Below are positions 1 to 6,350 of a stretch of 6,479 nt of DNA, one piece after another. The notes under the pieces were generated by a model. The model was not told where the DNA came from and searched no databases. It saw only the letters and a program-made list of their open reading frames with translations. The stretch's first letter is position 1. Every line of letters starts with the position of its first letter. This stretch comes from Ferroglobus sp. (GTDB lineage: Archaea > Halobacteriota > Archaeoglobi > Archaeoglobales > Archaeoglobaceae), in contig WAJX01000035.1 of assembly GCA_015523665.1 (NCBI GenBank), positions 1 through 6,479 on the forward strand, written 5' to 3'. Made by a program: the position numbers and the translations under genes.

Positions 1-290
1 ATCCTGAGATAGCCTCTGTTCTAAGAGATATTGCAATGGATGAGGCATATCATGCATCAAGGTTTGCTGAGTTAAATGGGATGATAAAGGAGAATATAAA
101 GGAAAGTTTAAAGTATATGCTAAATGGAGAGATGAACGCTAATAAATGGAAAAGAGAGGTTGCAATAAAAGCAAAAGAAGCTGGAATCGATGAAGCACAC
201 GACATTTGGGATGAAGCATCAAGAGATGAATACAGACATGCAGAAACTTTGAGAGGAATTTTAAAGAGATACTTCGGGGAGACGGTTTAA
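1..290 (+). CDS. Rubrerythrin-like diiron (ferritin-like) protein, C-terminal part, 5' truncated
   Basis: The frame is open to the left edge (first whole codon at base 3), so 95 residues are visible and the ATG at 36 is probably internal. Seen: two ExxH iron-ligand motifs, E14-A-Y-H17 and E76-Y-R-H79, plus E43 in an NGEM motif. The 33-residue step from E43 to E76 equals that between E94 and E127 of Desulfovibrio rubrerythrin, so this is the second half of a four-helix diiron bundle. Family knowledge: such cytoplasmic proteins reduce peroxide or handle iron in anaerobes. The chain ends just after the last helix with no CxxC rubredoxin domain, so it is a rubredoxin-less (erythrin-like) form or carries rubredoxin at the unseen N terminus. 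Oddity: the position matching rubrerythrin E97 is A46. It converges on the aro operon. The ferritin-like fold is well supported; the exact subfamily is uncertain. Confidence 0.8.
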   Translation, partial: PEIASVLRDIAMDEAYHASRFAELNGMIKENIKESLKYMLNGEMNANKWKREVAIKAKEAGIDEAHDIWDEASRDEYRHAETLRGILKRYFGETV

Positions 291-331
291 TTTTTCAATT
301 TATATCTTTTTATTATTTTTTATTTTCTTTT
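291..331 (+). terminator. T-rich transcription terminator after the rubrerythrin-like gene
   Basis: Directly after the TAA stop the plus strand carries several T runs (TTTTT, CTTTTT, ATTTTTT, ATTTTC, CTTTT) and no obvious hairpin. This is the usual form of an archaeal intrinsic terminator. Its last bases overlap the 3' end of the convergent tyrA fusion gene (stop at 320-322). The minus strand has no equivalent T run here, so the aro operon transcript may end further along, antisense to the rubrerythrin-like gene. Confidence 0.55.
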
Positions 332-2191
332 AAATACGTCTAACCTCTCTATTCTATCAAAAACTCCAACGACCTTACAAAAAACAGTTCTCTCTTTAAG
401 CTCTTCAAGCTCCTCTTCATTTAACATTTTTTCAACTTCTGCAAAGAAAACATAATCTCCGAGTTTTGTTCCTAAAGGTCTACTTTCAAGTTTTCTAAGG
501 TTTATGTTCCTCTTTTTGAAGATCTCAAGGACGTTAAAGAGGGCTCCAGGTTTATCTTCAACTCCAAAGAATATGGCTGTAATTCTCCCTTTATTTTCTC
601 CTCCTTTTCTTCGTATTATGTAAAACCTAGTTTTGTTATTTGCTAAATCTTGTATATCCTTTTTTAATATGTAAAGTCTATTCATCCTTGCTGCAAATTC
701 TGAAGTTATAGCAGCAGATTTCTCATCTAAAAGGGAGATAGCGTCACTCGTACTTCTTGTATATCTTATCTCTGCATTGGGTAAGTAATTGTTTATAAAA
801 GTCAAACATTGAGAAACAGCTTGTGGATGGGAGTATAGAACCTTTATCTCCTTCAAATCCATCTTTCTCTTAGCAACTAAATTATGTCTAATCTCCATCT
901 CAGCTTCGCCAAAAACTTCAACATTGGATCGCATTAGCATATCCAGTGATGCTATTACTGTACCATGAACAGAGTTCTCAATTGGTATTATACCGTAATC
1001 AACTTTTCCATTCTCCACCAACTTCACAATCTCCTCAATTCCAGAACAGTATTTAAAAGGCAATCTTGTGGATGTTAGTTTCATCGCCATCTCTTCGGAA
1101 AAACTTCCTGGTGGACCTAAAACTGCGATAGTTTTTGTTATTCCAGCTGAGATGTATTCCTCCTCTTTTGTCAAAGCCATTATTTCTTCAAAAATTCTTA
1201 TCATCCTCTCTGGGTTTAGTTTTGATCTTGATGCAATCTCTCTTAATTTAACCTCTTCAACATCGCTTATTTCGATTGGTTCATTCTTTTTTAGTTTTTC
1301 TTGAGCAATCTTTTTTCCGATCTCTACTCTTCTTTCGATCAATCTTAGAATAAGGGAATCAATTAGCCTTATATACCCTCTAAGCCCTTCTAAACTTTCT
1401 GGTTTTATTGTAGCTTTGTAGGAGTCTAATATTAAGGTTGAATTCCCACCATCTTTGAACGTCTCTCTAAGTTCTTCAAATAGGGATTTAAAGCTATTTT
1501 TATCACTTATTTTTTTGTCAACCTCAATAATCTTTGATATAAACTTCTTCCTCTCCTCTTCTGAATTTTTTTGGATTGTATAATACAATTTCCAATCCTG
1601 ATTTACTATTCTTGAAGCTAATTTAAGTAATACTAAAAATATGGGAGAGCCTATTGTAAAATACATCTCATCAAACTGATCTTTAAGGTATTCGGCCATA
1701 GCTAAAAGGGAGAAGTGTGTAACTCCTTGCACTCTTGCCATGAGTTTATCGTGTCTTTCTGGAGATACTTTATTTAAAATCGCTCCTGCCTTTCTAAACT
1801 CATCAAGTATCTTTCTTTCTTCATCTCTTCCACTTTCATAAACTATTAGAATATTTGATAAGCCAATTTCACTATCAGAGCCAAACATTGGATGTATGCT
1901 AAGGAAATCGAATCCTGAAGATAGGAATAATGGAATTACATCTTTTTTAACTGATGATATATCTACTAATAAAGCATCTCTTTTAGCATATCTTTTTATT
2001 TCCTTTAAAGCGTCTTTGATATTCTCCATTGGAACACAAACAAATATAACATCGAATTCCGAAAGTTCATCTATATCGATTTCGCTCTTCTCTTTTACAA
2101 TGTCATAACCTCTGACATAGTAATTTCTAACGTTAAAAAAGTTCTTAAAGAATTTCCCCATATTGCCCATACCAAAAATACAGATCTTCAT
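320..2191 (-). CDS. tyrA: Trifunctional prephenate dehydrogenase / chorismate mutase / prephenate dehydratase with ACT domain
   Basis: A 623-residue fusion that should convert chorismate to prephenate, then prephenate to 4-hydroxyphenylpyruvate (tyrosine branch) or phenylpyruvate (phenylalanine branch). Domains: 1-~255 TyrA, with Rossmann motif G7-M-G-N-M-G12, D30 ending beta 2 (suggests NAD+), DISSVK 77-82 and catalytic-type H100 in HPMFG. ~262-345 AroQ chorismate mutase; a fixed offset of 260 from the E. coli domain places R271, R288, K299 and E312 on R11, R28, K39 and E52. ~353-530 prephenate dehydratase, with GPPGSFS 359-365, PIENS 403-407, SHPQ 454-457 and NKTRF 519-523 holding the catalytic-type T521. 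~536-615 ACT, with PGAL 548-551 and ESRP 569-572, the phenylalanine-binding motifs, so feedback inhibition is likely. The ATG overlaps the aroD stop (ATGA), implying translational coupling. The same fusion is known from Archaeoglobus fulgidus. All motifs look intact except as noted for the mutase part. Confidence 0.96.
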   Translation of the reverse strand: MKICIFGMGNMGKFFKNFFNVRNYYVRGYDIVKEKSEIDIDELSEFDVIFVCVPMENIKDALKEIKRYAKRDALLVDISSVKKDVIPLFLSSGFDFLSIHPMFGSDSEIGLSNILIVYESGRDEERKILDEFRKAGAILNKVSPERHDKLMARVQGVTHFSLLAMAEYLKDQFDEMYFTIGSPIFLVLLKLASRIVNQDWKLYYTIQKNSEEERKKFISKIIEVDKKISDKNSFKSLFEELRETFKDGGNSTLILDSYKATIKPESLEGLRGYIRLIDSLILRLIERRVEIGKKIAQEKLKKNEPIEISDVEEVKLREIASRSKLNPERMIRIFEEIMALTKEEEYISAGITKTIAVLGPPGSFSEEMAMKLTSTRLPFKYCSGIEEIVKLVENGKVDYGIIPIENSVHGTVIASLDMLMRSNVEVFGEAEMEIRHNLVAKRKMDLKEIKVLYSHPQAVSQCLTFINNYLPNAEIRYTRSTSDAISLLDEKSAAITSEFAARMNRLYILKKDIQDLANNKTRFYIIRRKGGENKGRITAIFFGVEDKPGALFNVLEIFKKRNINLRKLESRPLGTKLGDYVFFAEVEKMLNEEELEELKERTVFCKVVGVFDRIERLDVFKRK

Positions 2192-2802
2192 CCTAATCCC
2201 ATCGAATTTAGAATTTTTCTCGCTGTAAGAACATCATACTGTCCTTTTGCTAATGGTTTCGAGATATAGCAGTAAATGAATGGAGAACCTAAGAAAACAG
2301 CTAAAATTCTTGTGAATGAAAATTTCTCACCCATTAAGAAGGCTATAACATTATTATATTCAACTAATAATCTAACAATCTTTTCGACATCTCTCTTCTC
2401 CCTTCCCATAGTTGCAATTTTTGTAATATCTCCTCTAGAACTTTCAACACAATCTTTTAATTCTTCATATCTTGGAGTTTTTTTGAAATCATGATAGGAT
2501 TCTATTACTTGACATCTCATTAAGTTAAATATATCATCACTCAAATCATTTTCTAAGTCTACATAATCTACATATCTACTACATTTGGCGAGATAATCTA
2601 TCCTCCTCTCCTCCTCTCCTTCATAACCTCCTCCATCATCTTTTCTTCTTATCGTTACTACAGATAATTTTGAGATCTTCAATTTCTCTGGTTGAGGAAA
2701 AGAGTTGAATAGATCCAGTCTAAACTCAACTCCATCAGCGATCTTCATAGCTTGTGATAATTCTGCGAAATTTCTAATTGAGGCAATTATGTTACCTCTC
2801 AA
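2188..2802 (-). CDS. aroD: 3-dehydroquinate dehydratase, type I
   Basis: A 204-residue cytoplasmic enzyme that dehydrates 3-dehydroquinate to 3-dehydroshikimate by a Schiff-base mechanism (shikimate pathway step 3). Seen: the Schiff-base lysine K128 in DITKIATM, the general acid/base H104 in ESYHDF, substrate-binding E26 and R28 in VEFRLD, R165 in FTRIL, and Q188 in AKGQ; the glycine-rich GGGYEGEEER lies at 57-66. It is shorter than bacterial AroD (about 250) but close to the length expected for the archaeal enzymes. The start is TTG at 2802-2800: a TAA stop lies immediately upstream in frame, GGAGGAG sits 7 bases before it, and the next ATG (residue 19) would remove the first beta strand. 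It overlaps the end of aroB' by 11 bases and the start of the tyrA fusion by 4. Oddity: the usual APGQ active-site loop reads AKGQ. Confidence 0.95.
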   Translation of the reverse strand: MRGNIIASIRNFAELSQAMKIADGVEFRLDLFNSFPQPEKLKISKLSVVTIRRKDDGGGYEGEEERRIDYLAKCSRYVDYVDLENDLSDDIFNLMRCQVIESYHDFKKTPRYEELKDCVESSRGDITKIATMGREKRDVEKIVRLLVEYNNVIAFLMGEKFSFTRILAVFLGSPFIYCYISKPLAKGQYDVLTARKILNSMGLG

Positions 2803-3778
2803 TTATGAACTCCTCCACTGAAATGCCAAAATGTCTAGCTCTCTCTCCTACCCATACCAAAATTTCATCTCCTTCTTTAAGTTCGGAGATACTTTTATGT
2901 TTTCCTTCGGGTGTGATCAGTTTTATCGTTTCAGCATTTTGTAGTATTACATTCCCAATCACACCATCACTCTCCGCTGCGATGAGTATCATCGGTCTTT
3001 TTTCTATTTTTATTCTACCTACATAACTTTTTCTTGTGTTACCATCAAATCTAACTATCTCCACTTCATCTCCAGCTTCTAATTCACTTAAGTATCTGGT
3101 TTTCTCTCCAACTTTTATGTATGCATTAACACTACCAGCATTAACTCTGAAAGGTCGAGAGGCTACATATTCACTCTCTTCACTCTCACTTGCCACCAAA
3201 AACATAAATTCTGCTTTGTTTCCTATGAGCATACCTTCTCCAGGAGTCATTAGAGTTACAGTGTCTATGCATACTCTATCTCCAACACCTAACGGCTGAA
3301 TTTTTGTGATTTTAGCGGTTTTCAACTTTAACCTCTCTCCTCTCCTCAAAATTTCTGCGAATTTTCTTAGGTAATCTCTGCCTTTGTATTCCACGACTAT
3401 CCCGTCTGCACCTTTTTCGAGAGTGCCCAGAACAGTTATAGCTTCATCTTCTTCATCAACTTTTACGATAACTTTACCATGTTCTTTCATAGCTATTATA
3501 TTCTCGAGAGGAATTATTTTCCACCCAGAAAATGTGATAAACACTCTACCTTTTTTCTTTGAAGCTTCAACAATTTTATCTTGATCTTCAGCTTTTTTAA
3601 CCTCGATAAGCTCGTCAGATAGTAAATCTATCTTTCCCAATTTTGTTGCTCTCTCTATAAACTCCTTTTTTATTAACGCCCCTGTAAAGCCAAGTTCGAT
3701 GGCATCTTTCAGAGACTCTTTAACACTCTCCCAATCATCATTCTCATTAATCATCCATAGTTCCTTCATTTCTTTCAT
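2792..3778 (-). CDS. aroB': 3-dehydroquinate synthase II (archaeal type)
   Basis: A 328-residue enzyme of the archaeal route to chorismate: NAD+-dependent oxidative deamination and cyclisation of 2-amino-3,7-dideoxy-D-threo-hept-6-ulosonate to 3-dehydroquinate. It is unrelated to classical AroB. Family motifs seen: WKIIPLENIIA 86-96, GVGDRVCIDT 164-173, GEGMLIG 180-186, RPFRVNAGSVNAY 208-220, YLSELEAGDEVE 229-240 and ILQNAETIKLI 278-288. The C-terminal half is the strongly conserved part and is complete. Start choice: an ATG at 3823 would add 15 residues (beginning MLCGCV), but it lies upstream of the transcription start predicted from the TATA-like box. The ATG at 3778 follows a perfect AGGTGAT site at 3788-3782, so the shorter form is preferred. 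First gene of the operon aroB'-aroD-tyrA. The ADH synthase that makes its substrate is not adjacent in this window. Confidence 0.95.
   Translation of the reverse strand: MKEMKELWMINENDDWESVKESLKDAIELGFTGALIKKEFIERATKLGKIDLLSDELIEVKKAEDQDKIVEASKKKGRVFITFSGWKIIPLENIIAMKEHGKVIVKVDEEDEAITVLGTLEKGADGIVVEYKGRDYLRKFAEILRRGERLKLKTAKITKIQPLGVGDRVCIDTVTLMTPGEGMLIGNKAEFMFLVASESEESEYVASRPFRVNAGSVNAYIKVGEKTRYLSELEAGDEVEIVRFDGNTRKSYVGRIKIEKRPMILIAAESDGVIGNVILQNAETIKLITPEGKHKSISELKEGDEILVWVGERARHFGISVEEFIIER
2810..2816 (-). promoter_or_regulatory. Ribosome-binding site deciding the TTG start of aroD
   Basis: On the minus strand GGAGGAG ends 7 bases before the TTG at 2802, inside the last codons of aroB'. 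It closely matches the archaeal anti-Shine-Dalgarno sequence at the 3' end of 16S rRNA. It fixes the non-ATG start and allows ribosomes finishing aroB' to re-initiate on aroD. Confidence 0.75.
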
Positions 3779-3781
3779 CTT

Positions 3782-3788
3782 ATCACCT
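3782..3788 (-). promoter_or_regulatory. Ribosome-binding site of aroB'
   Basis: On the minus strand AGGTGAT lies three bases before the ATG at 3778. It is complementary to the AUCACCU of the archaeal 16S rRNA 3' end. It supports the 328-residue start over the longer ORF from 3823. Confidence 0.75.
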
Positions 3789-3797
3789 TTCGTTTCC

Positions 3798-3810
3798 GTG
3801 TAACTTACAC
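3798..3810. promoter_or_regulatory. Perfect palindrome, candidate operator of the aro operon
   Basis: GTGTAA-C-TTACAC is a 6+1+6 perfect inverted repeat in the leader of aroB'. It starts about where transcription should begin if the TATA-like box at 3831-3840 is used (about 25 bases downstream, near 3809). A dimeric regulator bound here would block initiation. The single central base makes an RNA hairpin less likely, although a 5-bp stem with an AGU loop is possible. The regulator is not identifiable from the window. Confidence 0.5.
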
Positions 3811-3830
3811 ATCCACATAACATATTTGAT

Positions 3831-3840
3831 CTATAAAAAT
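3831..3840 (-). promoter_or_regulatory. TATA-like box of the aro operon promoter
   Basis: On the minus strand ATTTTTATAG resembles the archaeal TATA element. Its predicted start site, about 25 bases downstream, would be near 3809, giving a leader of about 30 bases to the ATG at 3778. A purine-rich BRE is not obvious. A second AT-rich element (CTTTTATTAG, about 3846-3855) is an alternative. Confidence 0.45.
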
Positions 3841-3927
3841 ATGACTAATAAAAGGTAAGATTAAATTGATATTTGGCAATCTTAGTAGAGATGACTCGAT
3901 GATATTTTGTTTAAGTTGTTTAAATAT

Positions 3928-3960
3928 TTTAATATTTTTATTATTAATAGAAATATTAAA
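3928..3960. repeat. AT-only inverted repeat between the pilin-like gene and the aro operon
   Basis: A 10-bp inverted repeat (TTTAATATTT, 3928-3937, with AAATATTAAA, 3951-3960) separated by 13 bases. It lies 12 bases past the stop of the pilin-like gene. It could weakly assist termination of that minus-strand transcript, but it is all A/T, lacks a following T run, and could arise by chance in such AT-rich DNA. Confidence 0.3.
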
Positions 3961-3971
3961 TTGAATAATCA

Positions 3972-6272
3972 TCATTTTTGATATTTCTCTTCATTACCAA
4001 TTGTTACCTGTGGCTCTTGAATCGTGTATTTCCTAACATATATATAGTCTGCATACAATGGGCCAAAACCTTTATGTTCCACAAAACCTACTTTTGAATA
4101 TCCGTTAAGCCTGTAAGCGTTACTTATAGCTTGAGTCCACTTTAACTCTCCATTTATATACATCTCAAAACTATCTGGATGAGCAACCACCTCTATCTTA
4201 TACCACGTATTAGCGCTTATAGATGATGGGGATTTAGTATATACCCATCCTTTATCATTACGGATGTAAGGTCTGAAAATATCAAAAGATGGCGGATACA
4301 ATTCTAAGCTCCACCAGTTTTTGTCATCTACATAATGAAAGAGTAAACCTCCAGCCGGTCTTTCATCATATATATATGCTCCAACTATGTATGTTTCTTC
4401 ATTTATGCTGCAGTTATTCGGAACTGCGAGATGTTGATAAAGTTCTCTTCCCTTAGGCTCTAGTTTAAGGACTTTTTTACCCATAAAATTTTTGACACTA
4501 ATTTTTGCATTCTTCTTGTGCCAATCAGATACATCGCCATCATCAAAATCATCAAAAAAGAGGAATACAGATCTCCCATTACTTTTTGGAGTTGCTGATG
4601 AATTTCCGTAATACATGTAGATTGTTATGTTTTGATTTGCAGGAATTGATGGCAATCTAACCCAAATTTTCGCTGAACTTCCATAATTCCACTCTTCTAT
4701 CCAGTAATCCAGGCTTGAAATACCAATAAATCTTATATCGGATCCATCACTTTTAACCGCACTCCAATTAAAATTGGAATCTAATGTGATTAAAACCTGA
4801 AAATCTGTGAGATCTTTGCCACTCATCTCTTTTATATATATTGGAATCCTATATTTCCATCCGATATAATGCCAGATTGTTGTGTTTGTAATACTTAAAT
4901 TTAAAACATCTCCAGCATCTCCTGAAAATGCAAATATCTTAACACTCCCATTTGTTTTTGCATATGCTGTAATGTTTGCTTCACCATTTAAACCAGTTAT
5001 AGCGGTATTTGAATTGAGCTCAATAACACTTGGATTACTAACAACAAAATTAACTCCAGCATTTGGAACTGGGTTTCCGTTGTATGTTACTCTAACCTTT
5101 AATCTTTTAGTATTTCCCTCTAGGCCTACATCCCATTGATTACCGTATTTACTATCCAAATTTAGTTTATTAATCCATTCTACATTAAATAATCCTCCTT
5201 TAACAATACCTGAGGGAGATAGTACATTTATTCTATAAGAAACGTATTTTCCAGAAGTTCTGAATATAACTTCTCCATTTCCGGTATTTTCGGCTTTAAA
5301 ATTCGTATAGGCTCTTCCTGCTGAATCAGTTTTGAGGTTTTGTGGTATAACACTACCTATTCCACCATTAACCAAAACATTCACTTCAACCCCACTAACT
5401 GGGTTGTTAAATCTATCTAAGACAACAACTCCTAACTCTTTCGAATCTCCAACACTGAGGTTATACGTATCAAATGGGTTTAACTTTACCACTCTATATG
5501 GTTCTCTGTTTACTTCTTCATTTAGAGAATAAGCAATAATCCTCAGAATCCCACTTGATTGATGTATTGTAACTCTATTTCCATTGACACTTGCGTTCTT
5601 AACAGATCTCCAGTAATCTGGATATACGCTTTCAAACGAGATGGATATATTTTCAGCATAAATGTATCCTCCAGATGATGCAACTTGAAATACGAAATCC
5701 TTTGGAGAATTATAAGAAGAGGAGAGATTTCCAAATATGATAGGAATGTTGATACTGGAATCTATTATTTTCTGTTTTGAAATTGTAGCAATACCTGATG
5801 GAGATTTGGAGAATAAGGCTGTATTTTCAAAAATGAAAGTTGTTTTTGAGTAGAAATAATTGTTTATAGTTATGTATAACCTATTTGATTTATAACTCTT
5901 AAAGGTTCTAATTTTACTTCCGTTTGGTAAAATTTCTGTGTAACTTAGATTTATTGTCACTGGTTCGGTATTTATAGAGTAGCTTGCAGATTCTGGAGAG
6001 AGTAAAAACAGGTAGTTAGGATACCTTGGAGTTGAGATAGTAAATGATATTTCCTCTCCAGTGAGAGATAAGGATGAAAACTTTGTTAATTCTTTCTGAA
6101 CTTCTTTGATGTTTTCATATTCAACTTTTTTGAATGTAGAAGGTAAAACTGTTGTTTGAACTACTGAAAGAAATATTATTAAGATTTGAATTATCAAGAT
6201 AAATCCTATGACTGGAGAAAGTGCTCTTTCATCTGTGTAGTTAAAATTTTTATTAGGATTAAGTTTTAACAT
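3972..6272 (-). CDS. Large surface protein: type IV pilin-like N terminus, Ig-like domains, DUF2341 and LamG-like domain
   Basis: A 766-residue predicted exported protein of unknown precise function, probably an adhesin-like surface or pilus-associated component. N terminus: a 17-residue polar leader ending ERA, then LSPVIGFILIIQ and a hydrophobic core at 18-39. This fits archaeal class III prepilin signals, with likely cleavage between A17 and L18. ~50-260: beta-rich, not recognised. ~262-352 and ~380-463: two Ig-like domains resembling Big_1/invasin repeats (RFNNPVSGVEV, TDSAGRAYT; NGNPVPNAGVNF, TGLNGEANIT). ~471-575: DUF2341 (WKYRIPIYI, IWVRLPSIPA, IYMYYGN). ~572-757: concanavalin/LamG-like beta sandwich opening FFDDFDDGDVSDW, often carbohydrate-binding. 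Fourteen N-x-S/T sequons follow the predicted cleavage site, and there is one cysteine (C621). The start ATG lacks a clear ribosome-binding site. It appears to be transcribed alone; the frame is intact throughout. Domain calls are by eye. Confidence 0.85.
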   Translation of the reverse strand: MLKLNPNKNFNYTDERALSPVIGFILIIQILIIFLSVVQTTVLPSTFKKVEYENIKEVQKELTKFSSLSLTGEEISFTISTPRYPNYLFLLSPESASYSINTEPVTINLSYTEILPNGSKIRTFKSYKSNRLYITINNYFYSKTTFIFENTALFSKSPSGIATISKQKIIDSSINIPIIFGNLSSSYNSPKDFVFQVASSGGYIYAENISISFESVYPDYWRSVKNASVNGNRVTIHQSSGILRIIAYSLNEEVNREPYRVVKLNPFDTYNLSVGDSKELGVVVLDRFNNPVSGVEVNVLVNGGIGSVIPQNLKTDSAGRAYTNFKAENTGNGEVIFRTSGKYVSYRINVLSPSGIVKGGLFNVEWINKLNLDSKYGNQWDVGLEGNTKRLKVRVTYNGNPVPNAGVNFVVSNPSVIELNSNTAITGLNGEANITAYAKTNGSVKIFAFSGDAGDVLNLSITNTTIWHYIGWKYRIPIYIKEMSGKDLTDFQVLITLDSNFNWSAVKSDGSDIRFIGISSLDYWIEEWNYGSSAKIWVRLPSIPANQNITIYMYYGNSSATPKSNGRSVFLFFDDFDDGDVSDWHKKNAKISVKNFMGKKVLKLEPKGRELYQHLAVPNNCSINEETYIVGAYIYDERPAGGLLFHYVDDKNWWSLELYPPSFDIFRPYIRNDKGWVYTKSPSSISANTWYKIEVVAHPDSFEMYINGELKWTQAISNAYRLNGYSKVGFVEHKGFGPLYADYIYVRKYTIQEPQVTIGNEEKYQK

Positions 6273-6279
6273 TTAGCAA

Positions 6280-6299
6280 TACTAATCGGCAAATTAGTA
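6280..6299. promoter_or_regulatory. Short inverted repeat just upstream of the pilin-like gene
   Basis: TACTAAT-CGGCAA-ATTAGTA is a perfect 7-bp inverted repeat with a 6-base spacer, 8 to 27 bases before the ATG at 6272. It could be an operator or, if transcribed, a hairpin masking the start region, where no clear ribosome-binding site is seen. Chance occurrence is possible. Confidence 0.35.
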
Positions 6300-6302
6300 A
6301 AA

Positions 6303-6346
6303 AAATTTTATGTTATTTCCGAAAGATCATCAACCTGCCTTATAAG
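6303..6346 (-). promoter_or_regulatory. Two possible TATA-like elements for the pilin-like gene
   Basis: On the minus strand CTTATAAG (6346-6339) would give a leader of roughly 45 bases containing the inverted repeat at 6280-6299. ATAAAATT (about 6312-6305), preceded by purine-rich GGAAATAAC, would give a near-leaderless transcript. The lack of a clear ribosome-binding site slightly favours the second. Neither is proven. Confidence 0.3.
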
Positions 6347-6350
6347 CAAC

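Noticed and set aside
2600..2635. Repeated GGAGG-like runs inside aroD (minus strand)
   Set aside because: They encode the conserved glycine/glutamate-rich GGGYEGEEER segment, so the purine richness follows from the protein. No start codon is served by them.
3779..3823. N-terminal extension of aroB' starting at the ATG at 3823 (extra residues beginning MLCGCV)
   Set aside because: It lies upstream of the likely transcription start and spans the palindrome and ribosome-binding site. AGGTGAT points to the ATG at 3778, and the extension is not expected in the family.
5543..5734. 63-codon minus-strand frame inside the pilin-like gene
   Set aside because: It overlaps the coding frame of the 766-residue protein out of phase and has no ribosome-binding site or family resemblance.
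6320..6335. TGATGA on the minus strand as a possible C box of a C/D sRNA
   Set aside because: No properly spaced CUGA D box or internal C'/D' pair follows, so a C/D sRNA is not supported.
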